Source: Nostoc punctiforme NIES-2108 (GTDB lineage: Bacteria; Cyanobacteriota; Cyanobacteriia; Cyanobacteriales; Nostocaceae). From it: a stretch of DNA of 64,000 nt. Positions 25,260 to 35,184 of this stretch are shown in pieces. The stretch covers positions 1 through 64,000 of the forward strand of contig LXQE01000147.1 of the NCBI GenBank assembly GCA_003326195.1, written 5' to 3'. The position numbers were made by a program, and so were the translations under genes. How positions within the stretch are numbered: the first letter of the stretch is position 1; each line of letters opens with the position of its first letter. Below the pieces are notes generated by a model. The model was given only the letters and a program-made list of their open reading frames with translations, was not told where the DNA came from and made no database searches.

Positions 25260-26549
25260 ATGCATATTCTAATTTATTCCTACAACTATCATCCAGAGCC
25301 AATTGGAATTGCTCCGTTAATGACTGAATTGGCAGAAGGACTAGTAAAGCGAGGTCATAAAGTGCGAGTGATTACGGGAATGCCCAACTATCCTCAGCGC
25401 GAAATTTACGATGGGTATCAGAATAAGTGGTATCTTACAGAACAAAAAAATGGCGTTACAATTGCGCGAAGTTACGTCCGTATTAAGTCTAAACCTAACC
25501 TCGTGGATCGGCTGTTATTGGAGTTGAGCTTTGTTTTCACGAGCTTACCCCAAGCCTTGAAAGGTGGGCGACCAGATGTAATTATCTTAACAGTCCCACC
25601 GCTACTAGGTACGTTGCCAGCAACAACATTGGGCTGGTTATACAACTGCCCAGTAATTCTAAATGTGCAAGATATTTTACCAGAAGCTGCTGTGCGTATC
25701 GGGCTATTAAAAAACAAGTGGATGATCCGGACTCTTGCAGCTTTAGAGAAATTTGCATATCGGACTGCACATACTATTAGTGTGATCACTGATGGGTTTC
25801 GTGAGAATTTAGTCAATAAGGGAGTACCTGTTAATAAAATTGTTTGTATTCCCAATTGGGTAAATGTAAATTTTATTCGCCCGTTACCGAAACAGAGCAA
25901 CTCCTGGATATCTAGCCATCAACTCAATGGGAAATTTGTAGTACTTTATTCAGGTAACATTGCTCTAACGCAAGGTTTAGAGACAGTAATTGAAGCAGCC
26001 GTTTGTTTACGTCATATCAAAGATATTGTCTTTGTCATTGTTGGCGAATCAAGAGCATTGCAAAGGTTGCAGGAATATTGTCTATCAAATGGAGCAGATA
26101 ATGTTTTGCTACTACCGTTACAGCCGCGAGAAAAACTACCTGAAATGCTAGCAGCTTCTGATGTCGGGCTAATTGTGCAAAAGCACAATGTGATTTCGTT
26201 CAATATGCCTTCAAAAATACCACTGTTGTTGGCGAGTGGTCGCCCAATTGTGGGTTCAGTTCCCGCCACTGGTACTGCTGCCAAAGCCATCGAACTCAGT
26301 GGTGGTGGGATAGTTGTTGAGCCAGAATCACCCCAAGCAATGGCCGCTGCGGTACATGATTTATATGCTAATCCGGCTCTAGCCAAGAAGCTAGGTAACA
26401 CAGGAAGACAATTTGCCGAAGAAAACTATTCCTTAGAGCAAGCGCTCGATCGGTATGAGTGGCTTTTTTCTCATATTGTTACCAACCGAAAATCAACTGT
26501 GGGGATTTTACCGAAATTCGATTCTAAGAAATCAGTTGTGGATGGTTGA
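25260..26549 (+). CDS. WcaI-like family 4 glycosyltransferase
   Basis: The 429-aa product has the GT-B layout of GT4. The N-terminal donor-free half starts MHILIYSYNYHPEPIGIAPL and contains GMPNYPQREIYDGY, a WcaI (colanic acid) hallmark. The C-terminal half has VVLYSGNIALTQGLETVIEA, DVGLIVQKHNVISFNMPSKI and a PESPQAMAAAV segment, corresponding to the nucleotide-sugar-binding EX7E region. It probably adds a sugar to exopolysaccharide at the cytoplasmic membrane face. No other polysaccharide genes adjoin it, though the preceding PEP-CTERM gene would fit an EPS theme. There is no ribosome site close to the start, but the ATG matches family length. Confidence 0.85.
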   Translation: MHILIYSYNYHPEPIGIAPLMTELAEGLVKRGHKVRVITGMPNYPQREIYDGYQNKWYLTEQKNGVTIARSYVRIKSKPNLVDRLLLELSFVFTSLPQALKGGRPDVIILTVPPLLGTLPATTLGWLYNCPVILNVQDILPEAAVRIGLLKNKWMIRTLAALEKFAYRTAHTISVITDGFRENLVNKGVPVNKIVCIPNWVNVNFIRPLPKQSNSWISSHQLNGKFVVLYSGNIALTQGLETVIEAAVCLRHIKDIVFVIVGESRALQRLQEYCLSNGADNVLLLPLQPREKLPEMLAASDVGLIVQKHNVISFNMPSKIPLLLASGRPIVGSVPATGTAAKAIELSGGGIVVEPESPQAMAAAVHDLYANPALAKKLGNTGRQFAEENYSLEQALDRYEWLFSHIVTNRKSTVGILPKFDSKKSVVDG

Positions 26550-27018
26550 AGGGGATTGAGGATGTATTACTCGTCAGCTACACAAACAAAACCCCGATTG
26601 GGATCAATTAAATCACCCATTCGGGTGAGTTAAAGATCAACCGATCGGGTGAACTAACTGTAGGAAGTTGAGACTGCTCAAAAATAGGAATCTAGAGAAC
26701 ACTGGCTGATTGCACGTCGTTCTTGGTGAGGATAACTTGATGAAACTCGCAACTTTGATTAAGACAGCTGAATTAATCAGCGTAGGCGTATACTCCTGTA
26801 AAGAAGCAAAGCTACGCGTAGCGTCTCGTAAATAAGGCATCGCTCCAGACTTTTTTCTTCCTTAAGATCAGTATTCACTAATACTTAAGGGCGATAAACT
26901 CATCTGTAACTTATACCAATCTCGTCTGCTATGTGGTTATAATGCAAGCAAGCGCTTGCAGACACTCATAGAGAACTTAGCGTCAAGTACGGCACAAACT
27001 TATGCACCCTTGATCTAG
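26550..27018. other. Repeat-containing spacer
   Basis: No gene is visible. It holds a short direct repeat (CATTCGGGTGAGTTAA near 26617 and GATCGGGTGAACTAA near 26642) and a dispersed GCGTAGGCGTATACTCCTGTA...CTACGCGTAGCGTCTCGTA element (26780-26835). A palindrome, GCAAGCGCTTGC, lies at about 26945. Confidence 0.6.
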
Positions 27019-27201
27019 TCAGCAACTAAGGTATTTGCAACGGCAAGTTTAACCACGGCGACAACGCGAGAAATTGCTCGTGTTGCTGCGGTCAATGAGG
27101 TAACTTTATTTCGTCATTTCCAAAACTGAAAAGCAACTTAGCTTGCTCCAATTACCGAAGTGATCGCTTTACAGACCGAAGCTTTAGCTGCAACAACATG
27201 A
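27019..27201 (+). pseudogene. Decayed TetR-family regulator
   Basis: The frame from 27019 reads VFATASLTTATTREIARVAA followed by VNEVTLFRHFQN, which is the TetR DNA-binding helix-turn-helix. A TGA at 27127 then interrupts it, and a TAG follows at 27139. Beyond the stops the same frame continues as LAPITEVIALQTEALAA, typical of the next TetR helix. No start codon or ligand domain remains. Its position ~290 bp upstream of an RND efflux operon suggests it was the local repressor. Confidence 0.8.
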
Positions 27202-27487
27202 ACCGTGCTTTCTCTCTGAGCTAAGGCACTGGGTTTATACTGACTAACAAAAAACTATAAATTACACTTTAAGAAATTGAACGGAGTTAAGTGATGTACA
27301 AATTAACCATAATGTGTTGAACAAAATTGCTTCATTTTAGGTGCTAGACATCGTGAGCGATCGCCCAAATACCCAAACATATTTGTCACCAACATAGAGA
27401 AAAAAGGGCTAAAAAACTATTCAAATAATGCTTTTTTAGCGAAGAGTAGATTGCCCAAGTCTAAATCCACAAGACGAGAAAACGAAG

Positions 27488-29062
27488 ATGTCCCATTCTG
27501 AGTTCCCTGACTCTCCCTTACCGATTGAAATAGAACAGCCTGCTGTTAATGATTCTAGTCAAGAGTCGCAACAATTGCCACAGCGATCGCCTAAGCCACC
27601 TCAAAAACGGCGTTGGCCGCTACTATTAGGAATCCTCTTATTAATTGGAGGTGTCGGTTTTGGTTGGCGCTGGTGGCAAACTAGTAATGCACCAGCGGCT
27701 GAAGCAAATGCCGGTCAACCTAGAGCAGTTCCGGTCAAGCTAGCAACTGTGCAAACTGAAACCGTTCAAGAAAGTTCGGAGTTTATTGGCTCCTTAGAGG
27801 CTCCACGTTCAGTAATCATCAAGCCACAGGTTGAAGGACGAATTACCGATATTTTCATCCAAGAGGGCAACCGCGTTCAACAAGGACAAGTCATCATTAG
27901 TCTGCAAAGTGATAATGTCCAAGCTCAATTGTTACAGGCTAGAGGCTCACTGCAACAAGCCCAAGCACGTCTTGCTGAACTCAAAGCAGGTACACGACAA
28001 GAAGAAGTTGCCCAAGCTAGAGCGCAGTTAACCCAAGCCCAAGCTCGCTTTAGAGATGCGCAATCGGGATCGCAACCAGAAGAAATTGCTCAGGCTGAGG
28101 CTCAAATTCAGTCAGCTAAATCCGATGTGGAACTAGCACAGTCACGCGCCAAGCGATATGCACAATTGAGAAAAGAGGGAGCAGTTTCCCAAGATACCTT
28201 AGAAGGATATGTCAAAGAACAGCAAAGTGCTGAAGCTGCCCTGGTTGTAGCCCAGAAACGCTTAGATCAACTCCGCCAAAGCAGAAGATCGAGTGTTAAT
28301 GAGCTAGCTGGTGCTTTGGAACAACAGAAACAAAACTTAAGACAACTAGAAAATGGTTCGCGTCCAGAAGAAATTGCCCAAGCGCGATCGCAAGTAACTC
28401 AAGCAGCTGGACAACTCCAAGCCGCTCAAGTCCAATTGCAATACACAAAAGTTCTGGCACCTTTCACTGGCATTGTTGGTGATATTCCCGCAAAAGTGGG
28501 AGATTATGTGGAAAAAGCAGATCAACTGACTACACTCACCAGAAACGACTCTTTAGAACTGAATATTTCTGTTCCCGTAGCTGAAGCCAGAAAGTTACGC
28601 TTGGGCTTACCTGTGCAAATGCTCGATGTCCAAGACAAACCCATCGCAACCGGTAAAATCAGTTTTATCTCCCCAAATGCTAGTTCCGATTCGCAGACAG
28701 TTTTGGTAAAAGCCAACTTTGGCAATTCGAGAAATCGACTGCTTAATCTTCAGTCAGTGCAAACCAAAGTGATCTGGAACGAACGTCCAGGAATTTTAAT
28801 TCCAGTTACAGCAATATCTCGCTTGGGTGGAGAGACTTTTGTATTTGTGGCGCAAGCGCCGCAGGAAAAGTCTAAACCTGGAGCGCCAGCTTTAGTAGCT
28901 CAACAAAAACCGGTGAAATTAGGAGTTATTGAAGGAAATAATTATCAAGTTATCGAAGGACTAAAAGCGGGGGACAAAATTGTTGTTTCCGGCATTCTTA
29001 ACTTAACCAATGGCGCTCCCATTACTCCTGAAACAGAAGAAGTTGGTAGCCAGAAGCCTTAG
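27488..29062 (+). CDS. RND efflux periplasmic adaptor (HlyD/MFP family)
   Basis: The 524-aa adaptor links an inner-membrane RND pump to an outer-membrane channel. It has a proline-rich cytosolic tail, one transmembrane segment (~44-62, WPLLLGILLLIGGVGFGW), and a lipoyl half-motif (IIKPQVEGRITDIFIQEGNRV). A long alpha-hairpin (about 140-300) and the returning lipoyl half (VLAPFTGIVGDI) follow, then beta-barrel domains (RNDSLELNISVPV). The hairpin contains three internal repeats (GTRQEEVAQARAQL, GSQPEEIAQAEAQI, GSRPEEIAQARSQV), so it is longer than in AcrA. It is 113 bp upstream of the pump gene, in one operon. The adjacent TetR relic suggests loss of local repression. Confidence 0.92.
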   Translation: MSHSEFPDSPLPIEIEQPAVNDSSQESQQLPQRSPKPPQKRRWPLLLGILLLIGGVGFGWRWWQTSNAPAAEANAGQPRAVPVKLATVQTETVQESSEFIGSLEAPRSVIIKPQVEGRITDIFIQEGNRVQQGQVIISLQSDNVQAQLLQARGSLQQAQARLAELKAGTRQEEVAQARAQLTQAQARFRDAQSGSQPEEIAQAEAQIQSAKSDVELAQSRAKRYAQLRKEGAVSQDTLEGYVKEQQSAEAALVVAQKRLDQLRQSRRSSVNELAGALEQQKQNLRQLENGSRPEEIAQARSQVTQAAGQLQAAQVQLQYTKVLAPFTGIVGDIPAKVGDYVEKADQLTTLTRNDSLELNISVPVAEARKLRLGLPVQMLDVQDKPIATGKISFISPNASSDSQTVLVKANFGNSRNRLLNLQSVQTKVIWNERPGILIPVTAISRLGGETFVFVAQAPQEKSKPGAPALVAQQKPVKLGVIEGNNYQVIEGLKAGDKIVVSGILNLTNGAPITPETEEVGSQKP

Positions 29063-29094
29063 CTGAAGAAGGAAGATGAGGGCACGGGGGCAGA

Positions 29095-29170
29095 GAAGCA
29101 GGGGGGAAATAACCAATGCCCAATGCCCCATGCCTCATGCCAAATACCAAATACCCAAAGCCCAATTTTT
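29095..29170. repeat. STRR spacer between RND genes
   Basis: A run of CAATGCCCAATGCCCCATGCC-like heptamers (unit AATGCCC and variants CATGCCT, AAATACC) fills the gap between the adaptor and pump genes. It lies inside a presumed operon transcript. Confidence 0.8.
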
Positions 29171-29175
29171 AAACT

Positions 29176-32100
29176 ATGTTTGTTGACTTCTTTATTAAGC
29201 GGCCAATTTTTGCGTCGGTATGTGCGATCGTCATCCTTTTAATCGGATTAATCAGTATTCCCACACTACCGATCGCTAGATTCCCAGAAATTAGTCCCAC
29301 CCAAATCACTGTAACTTCCAACTATAGCGGAGCTAGTGCAGAAGTCGTAGAAAGCGGAGTGACAAATATCTTAGAAAGGCAAATCAACGGGGTTGAGGGA
29401 CTAAGATATCTCACTTCCAGCAGCAGTAACGATGGTACTAGTACCATTACAGCCACCTTCGATTCATCGCGTGATAAAGATATTGCAGCTGTGGATGTGC
29501 AAAATCGGGTTTCTGTTGCCCAGCCACAACTACCAGACTCTGTGCAACGCACGGGAGTGCGAGTATCGAAAGAATCTAGTAACATCCTCTTAGCGATTGG
29601 TTTATTCGCTGAAAATAAAGAGTACGACAATACATTCTTAAGTAACTATGCCGACCTTTACTTAGCAGATGCCTTAAAAAGAGTCAAAGGTGTGAGCAAC
29701 GTTCAAATTTTTGGCGAACGCCGCTATGCAATGCGCCTGTGGTTAGATCCTAGTCGCCTTGCCAATCGGGGGCTAACAACTCAGGATGTAGCGAATGCTT
29801 TATCTGAACAAAACTTGCAAGTTGGTGCAGGGAGAATTGGACAAGAACCTGCTCCTGAAGGACAAAGGTATCAACTTGATGTGCGTGCTGCTAGCCGATT
29901 AGCAGAACCATCAGAATTTGAAGAAATTGTCCTCAAAACTGGAGATAATGGCACATTAGTCAAGCTCAAAGATGTGGGTAGAGCAGAACTGGGTGCAGAA
30001 AACTACAGTTCATTTCTACGATTTCGTGCTAATGATGCTGTCGGTTTAGGGATTTATCAGGTTCCTGGTAGTAATGCCTTAGATGTAGCCAAGGGAGTCA
30101 AAGCCGAAATTGCGCGATTGGCTCCAAGTTTTCCCCCAGGTATGAAATATCAGGTAGCTTTTGACACAACCATGTTTGTCGAAGAGTCGATGGCAGAAGT
30201 GCTTAAGAGCCTGATTGAATCGGTGGTGCTGGTTGTAATTGTAATTTTTGTGTTTTTGCAGGACTGGCGAACTACCCTAATTCCCGCAATTACTATTCCG
30301 CTTTCCTTCATTGGGATATTTGGCTTCGTCAAAGTTTTTAACTTTTCAATTAATAGTTTGACTTTGTTTGGTCTGACTTTAGCATCAGGGATGGTGGTAG
30401 ATGATGCGATTATTGTAGTAGAGCAAATCAGCCGTTTTATTCAGGATAAAGGAATTAGTCCTCGCCGAGCCGCTAGTGAATCAATGAGGGAACTGTTTGG
30501 CGCGGTTATTGCCACTTCACTAGTATTGATGGCGGTGTTCGTACCAGTGGCGTTCTTTCCGGGAACCACAGGCGCACTTTATCGGCAATTTGCGCTGACG
30601 ATCGCTTTCTCCATTGCGATTTCGACTTTTTTGGCTTTGACTCTGATACCTTCTTTGTGTGGGGTGTTGCTGCGTCAAGGACAAAGACCTTCAGGCTGGC
30701 TGGGTTGGATTTTTGGCCAGATAAATCGCTTTCTCGACTGGGTACAGCATAGTTATAAGCGATCGCTTACCTTTCTCGCACGCATCAAAGGTATTGTGAT
30801 TGGGTTGTTTATTGTTTCCTTGGGAATGACTGCTTGGCTGTACATGACAGTACCGACAGCTTTTCTACCCGATGAAGACGAAGGTTACTTCATCACAATT
30901 ATCCAAGGGCCGCAAGGGGTTTCGTTACAATATACCAGCGATGTAATTGCACAGGTAGAAAAAGAAATTCTGAAAATTCCTGAAGTAGTGGGGACTTTTG
31001 CGATCGGTGGATTTGGTTTTAGTGGTAGCACAGCTAACAGCGGCATCATATTTACAACTTTAAAATCATGGGACGAGCGCTCAAAACCCGATCAATCAGT
31101 ACAGGCGATTATTGGCAGCTTGCAAGGGAAGTTGATGGCAATCCCAGAAGCCAGAGTTTTCCCTGTGAATCCGCCACCAATTCAGGGTTTAGGCAACTTT
31201 GGCGGCTTTGTATTTCAACTGCAAGACCGCAGAGGTAACAGTGGTTTAGCAAATCTAGTCCAGTCGATGGGTCAATTGCTGGGTAAAGCTAATCAAACAC
31301 CAGGATTACAAGCTGTATTTAGCACCTTTGCCGCAGATACACCACAATTGCTTGTGGAAGTAGACCGCAATAAAGCTAAATCATTGCAAGTTTCCATAGA
31401 TGATGTCTTCAGTACATTACAAACTGCTTTGGGATCTCAATATGTTAATGATTTCAATCTCCAGCAGCGCAATTATCGGGTGTATATCCAAGCAGATCAA
31501 CAGTTTCGTTCCAACCCAAAAGATATTGGTAAACTATATGTTCGTTCTCAAAAGAATCAAATGATTCCTTTGAGTAACTTAGTCACAGTTACTCCCACTG
31601 TGGGGGCGCAAACGATAAATCACTACAATCTATTCCGCTCAATTGAAATTAATGGTGCCGCCGCTCCTGGCTCTAGTTCGGGAGACGCAATTAAAGCAAT
31701 GGAACAAGTTGCTAAAGAAGTTTTACCAGCAGGTTATGGCTATGAATGGTCAGGGACTGCATTAGAAGAAATAGATTCTGGTGGTTTAGCACCCGTGATC
31801 TTTGGATTAGGATTGGTATTTGTATTTTTGGTGCTAGCTGCTCAATACGAAAACTACATTGACCCGTTTATCATTCTGTTATCAGTTCCTTTAGCTATTT
31901 TTGGAGCGCTTGTAGCTCAATCGTTACGGGGTTTTTCTAATGATGTTTACTGTCAAATTGGTCTAGTAATGTTGATTGGTTTGGCTAGTAAGAACGCTAT
32001 TTTGATTGTGGAATTTGCTAACCAATTGCGAGATCGAGGTCTTTCGATGACTAAAGCAGTAATTGAAGCTTCACAAGAACGGTTACGCCCAATTTTGATG

Positions 32101-32367
32101 ACTGCCTTTGCTACCCTTTTAGGAATTTTCCCCTTGGCTAATTCCACCGGTGCAGGAGCAGGTAGTCGCCAATCTTTGGGAACAGCAGTTTTTGGTGGGA
32201 TGTTAATCGCTACTTTCTTGAGTTTGTTTGTCGTCCCGATTTTGTATATCGTAATTAAAACGATAACAGAGCAATTTATCAAACCAAATACGCATCAAGA
32301 AGTACCAGTAGAAGCAGTGTCATTAAATGGTAGTACTGCTGTATATTCACCAAAAGCTGAGGATTGA
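29176..32367 (+). CDS. RND multidrug efflux pump, HAE1 family (AcrB-like)
   Basis: The 1063-aa product is a full-length hydrophobe/amphiphile efflux pump driven by proton motive force. It has MFVDFFIKRPIFASVCAIVI at the N-terminus, PTLPIARFPEISP, the periplasmic SSSSNDGTSTITATF and GMVVDDAIIVVE. The latter carries the transmembrane-4 aspartate pair (D-D) of the proton relay, and the paired lysine region is LIGLASKNAILIVEFANQL. It ends with a cytosolic tail. It follows the adaptor gene; no outer-membrane channel gene is adjacent, so a shared TolC would be needed. The substrate is unknown. Confidence 0.94.
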   Translation: MFVDFFIKRPIFASVCAIVILLIGLISIPTLPIARFPEISPTQITVTSNYSGASAEVVESGVTNILERQINGVEGLRYLTSSSSNDGTSTITATFDSSRDKDIAAVDVQNRVSVAQPQLPDSVQRTGVRVSKESSNILLAIGLFAENKEYDNTFLSNYADLYLADALKRVKGVSNVQIFGERRYAMRLWLDPSRLANRGLTTQDVANALSEQNLQVGAGRIGQEPAPEGQRYQLDVRAASRLAEPSEFEEIVLKTGDNGTLVKLKDVGRAELGAENYSSFLRFRANDAVGLGIYQVPGSNALDVAKGVKAEIARLAPSFPPGMKYQVAFDTTMFVEESMAEVLKSLIESVVLVVIVIFVFLQDWRTTLIPAITIPLSFIGIFGFVKVFNFSINSLTLFGLTLASGMVVDDAIIVVEQISRFIQDKGISPRRAASESMRELFGAVIATSLVLMAVFVPVAFFPGTTGALYRQFALTIAFSIAISTFLALTLIPSLCGVLLRQGQRPSGWLGWIFGQINRFLDWVQHSYKRSLTFLARIKGIVIGLFIVSLGMTAWLYMTVPTAFLPDEDEGYFITIIQGPQGVSLQYTSDVIAQVEKEILKIPEVVGTFAIGGFGFSGSTANSGIIFTTLKSWDERSKPDQSVQAIIGSLQGKLMAIPEARVFPVNPPPIQGLGNFGGFVFQLQDRRGNSGLANLVQSMGQLLGKANQTPGLQAVFSTFAADTPQLLVEVDRNKAKSLQVSIDDVFSTLQTALGSQYVNDFNLQQRNYRVYIQADQQFRSNPKDIGKLYVRSQKNQMIPLSNLVTVTPTVGAQTINHYNLFRSIEINGAAAPGSSSGDAIKAMEQVAKEVLPAGYGYEWSGTALEEIDSGGLAPVIFGLGLVFVFLVLAAQYENYIDPFIILLSVPLAIFGALVAQSLRGFSNDVYCQIGLVMLIGLASKNAILIVEFANQLRDRGLSMTKAVIEASQERLRPILMTAFATLLGIFPLANSTGAGAGSRQSLGTAVFGGMLIATFLSLFVVPILYIVIKTITEQFIKPNTHQEVPVEAVSLNGSTAVYSPKAED

Positions 32368-32498
32368 TTCTCTTTCGTTATCGATTAAAGCAAATCAATT
32401 TAGGGACTTACAAAAATTCTACAACGCTCTCAAAATTTCCATGTGGGCATGATAACAAACCAAAATGTATAGTACGAATGTACGCTGAAATCAAGACA

Positions 32499-33881
32499 AT
32501 GGTAACAATAGCAGTCAATCCCTATCTCAATGGCAATTTTGCTCCAGTTCATGAAGAAATTACCACCGACAAATTGTCAGTCATCGGTGAATTACCCCTT
32601 GACTTATCAGGGATGTTTGTGCGGAATGGCCCTAACCCTCAATGGACGCCTATCGGTCAATATCATTGGTTTGATGGGGATGGGATGTTGCATGGTGTGC
32701 AAATTAGCAACGGCATAGCCACTTATCGTAACCGCTACGTCCAGACTTTCGGATGGAAAAAAGAACGAGAAGCAGGTAAAGCTATCTGGACTGGGTTGTT
32801 AGAACCACCACAAATGGATAACCCCCACGGGCGCTACAAAAATACTGCCAATACTGCCTTAGTGTGGCACGCTGGTCAGATGTTGGCGCTGAACGAGGGG
32901 GGTAAACCTCACGCCATCAAGCTGCCTGAATTAGAAACCATTGGCGAGTACACCTACAATGGCAAGCTGGTTTCTGCTTTCACAGCCCATCCCAAAGTAG
33001 ACCCCGTTACAGGGGAAATGATCTTCTTTGGCTATTCTCTGTTTGCGCCACCGTATCTGCAATATAGTGTGGTCTCAGCAGAAGGCGAACTGTTGCGAAC
33101 AGTGCCAATTGAGTTGCCAATAGGGGTAATGATGCACGATTTTGCCATCACTGAAAACTACACGATTTTCATGGATTTGCCCCTGACTTTTAATCTTGAA
33201 AGGGCGCAGCGGGGAGAACCTGTAATGATGTTTGAGCGCGATCGCCCCAGTCGTTTCGGGATTATACCACGTCACGGTGACAACAGTAATATCCGCTGGT
33301 TTGAAAGTCCTGCTTGCTACGTATTCCATACCCTCAACGCTTACGAAGAGGGAGACGAAGTAGTGCTAATTGCCTGTCGCATGAGTTCTACAAGTGTTTT
33401 GAGTTCTGATGATTCGCAACCCGATCCAAACGCAAATATTCCCCGTTTGCATCGCTGGCGATTTAACCTCACCACCGGGACAGTACGTGAAGAGATGTTG
33501 GATGATGTAGCTTCGGAATTTCCCCGCGTCAACGAAAACCGATTGGGGCAACAAAACCGATATGGCTACACTAACAAAGCAGCAAACAGTCCCGTACCTT
33601 TATTTGAAGGTATCATCAAATACGACTTCAATAGTGGAAAATCCCAAATTCATGAATTTGGGCAGGGACGCTATAACGGTGAAACTGTGTTTGCGCCGCG
33701 TCCTGGTGCAACGGCTGAGGATGATGGTTGGCTGATGACTTTCGTCCATGATGAGGGTTCAGATACTTCAGAATTAGTAGTAGTGAATGCCCAAGATATA
33801 ACGGCTGAACCTCTAGCGCGGGTGATAATTCCTCAGCGAGTGCCTTATGGCTTTCATGGCGCTTGGTTTGCGGCAAAATAG
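32499..33881 (+). CDS. Carotenoid oxygenase (CCD/RPE65 family)
   Basis: The ~460-aa enzyme is a seven-bladed beta-propeller non-haem iron dioxygenase that cleaves carotenoids. The four iron-binding histidines are visible: AFTAHPKVDP, GVMMHDFAIT, VFHTLNAYEEGD and the C-terminal GFHGAW. FVRNGPNPQWTP near the N-terminus is also diagnostic. It resembles Nostoc apocarotenoid-forming enzymes, but the cleavage position cannot be told. The open frame extends back to a TTG at 32364 overlapping the pump stop, but the first 45 codons are unlike the family. I favour the ATG at 32499 (MVTIAVNPYLNGNFAP); 32478 is the alternative. Confidence 0.93.
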   Translation: MVTIAVNPYLNGNFAPVHEEITTDKLSVIGELPLDLSGMFVRNGPNPQWTPIGQYHWFDGDGMLHGVQISNGIATYRNRYVQTFGWKKEREAGKAIWTGLLEPPQMDNPHGRYKNTANTALVWHAGQMLALNEGGKPHAIKLPELETIGEYTYNGKLVSAFTAHPKVDPVTGEMIFFGYSLFAPPYLQYSVVSAEGELLRTVPIELPIGVMMHDFAITENYTIFMDLPLTFNLERAQRGEPVMMFERDRPSRFGIIPRHGDNSNIRWFESPACYVFHTLNAYEEGDEVVLIACRMSSTSVLSSDDSQPDPNANIPRLHRWRFNLTTGTVREEMLDDVASEFPRVNENRLGQQNRYGYTNKAANSPVPLFEGIIKYDFNSGKSQIHEFGQGRYNGETVFAPRPGATAEDDGWLMTFVHDEGSDTSELVVVNAQDITAEPLARVIIPQRVPYGFHGAWFAAK

Positions 33882-33916
33882 CTCAATGGGCAGTTAGAAA
33901 CCTTGTTTACACAGAC

Positions 33917-33938
33917 AAAACCCGCTTAGGCGGGTTTT
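33917..33938 (+). terminator. Intrinsic terminator after the carotenoid oxygenase gene
   Basis: AAAACCCGC, loop TTAG, GCGGGTTTT, then AAATTCTTT. The stem is perfect over 9 bp and lies 36 bp after the stop. The A and T arms make it usable in both directions. Confidence 0.75.
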
Positions 33939-34012
33939 AAATTCTTTGAGTTAGCGCAGGCAAACTTGGCTTGTGTAACCATGATTTATAATCGCCAGGT
34001 TATCCCCAATAC

Positions 34013-34102
34013 AATACTTCTCGCTTTGTGCATTTTTAACTCGGAATCTAGTTTGGGGTAAAGGTTTTTTCTTTCCCTTTTCCCTAAAATCCGAGAAGTA
34101 TT
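34013..34102. repeat. 90-bp element with perfect 11-bp terminal inverted repeats
   Basis: AATACTTCTCG at 34013-34023 is the exact inverse complement of CGAGAAGTATT at 34092-34102. The interior is T-rich without an open frame. The flanks share ATCCCCAATAC at both ends (about 34002 and 34104), which would be consistent with a target duplication, so the element may be a small MITE. Confidence 0.6.
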
Positions 34103-34155
34103 AATCCCCAATACGCTTGGGTTAAGGGTTATTAGTGTAAATAATTGGTCTTTTA

Positions 34156-34175
34156 AGACGCGATAAATCGCGTCT
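34156..34175. repeat. Dispersed palindrome (AGACGCGAT-AA-ATCGCGTCT)
   Basis: This is a third member of the family at 2771 and 43010, with AA at the centre instead of a perfect TTAA core. It lies 40 bp downstream of the CAP-domain gene's stop (minus strand). Confidence 0.85.
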
Positions 34176-34215
34176 CTACATCAGGGTTTTGGGCGTATAT
34201 GAACTCTCCCGCAAA

Positions 34216-34920
34216 TTATTTTTCCCTATACCCCCCAGCGTAGTCAATCACACAGATTGTTCTATATGATTTGTGAGTTCCATAAGCAACACCAGAAACT
34301 TTAAAAGCGCCGTTAAAAATGTTTTTTCGATGGCCGCGATCGCGCACACCATCATCAATAATTAACTGCATAACAATATCTTGAGCCGTATTTGGCCCAT
34401 AACTGATATTTTCACCTGCGGTTGTTTGCCATTTACCATAGCGGTTGATGCGAGTAAATGGGTTGCTACCATCACTACCATCATGACCTATAGCACCTTT
34501 TGGGCCTTGGTCTTTTACGTGGTCTTTTGCTCCTAAAGACATACCTTTAGATGCACTCAATGCTCCTATAGGACGTGCTGATTTGAGAAATGCGATCGCT
34601 TCATCAACTGCTTTGACTCCTTCTTGAGTTCGCAAATAAGTATTATTAGAAATTTTGACTCGGTTCCCCTCAAAGCGCTTTCTATAGTTTTCCAGAATGG
34701 GGAGGTATGCTTTAGGATTTGTTCTTACCTTATTTGTTTCAACAATTACCTGTTGTTCCAACGGTGAAAGGTAACTCGCTTTTGCTAATAAAGTTGGACT
34801 AGTTTGTTCAACTACTGCTGGGTTAGAGTTGGCTACAGACGGGTTAGATTGAAACAGTTGATCTGAGCAGCCGAATATTAAGAAAATTGGCAAAAATACC
34901 CAAAATTTCATGCGACGCAT
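34216..34920 (-). CDS. CAP/SCP-domain lipoprotein
   Basis: The 234-aa protein has a lipoprotein signal ([18 protein letters not shown], lipobox ending in Cys-18). The CAP domain follows: [51 protein letters not shown] and [14 protein letters not shown]. The histidines and glutamate of the CAP cavity (H in IGHDGSDG, E in AGENI, H in RGHRKN) are present. CAP proteins are extracellular with varied roles, so the function is open. GAGG lies 6 bases before the start. It is likely lipid-anchored at the periplasmic or outer face. Confidence 0.85.
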   Translation of the reverse strand: MRRMKFWVFLPIFLIFGCSDQLFQSNPSVANSNPAVVEQTSPTLLAKASYLSPLEQQVIVETNKVRTNPKAYLPILENYRKRFEGNRVKISNNTYLRTQEGVKAVDEAIAFLKSARPIGALSASKGMSLGAKDHVKDQGPKGAIGHDGSDGSNPFTRINRYGKWQTTAGENISYGPNTAQDIVMQLIIDDGVRDRGHRKNIFNGAFKVSGVAYGTHKSYRTICVIDYAGGYREK

Positions 34921-35184
34921 CCATTACCTCACAATTTTTTTATGGATTAATTTAGTGAATTAGAAGAAATAAGAATTTTAAACGCACAGATAAGTCTGTA
35001 GACGCTTCTGGCGTTAGAAACAATATCAGGACTTAAGTTAGTTCGCTAAAGAAAGCGCAGATTAACGCGCTAATAATATTGATAAAGTTGCGATTGCCTT
35101 TGTTCCTAAAGTGTTACAATCTATCACTTAACACCTGTTGTAACATTGAAAACACTAAAACGTAAATAATAACAAAAATCTTTT

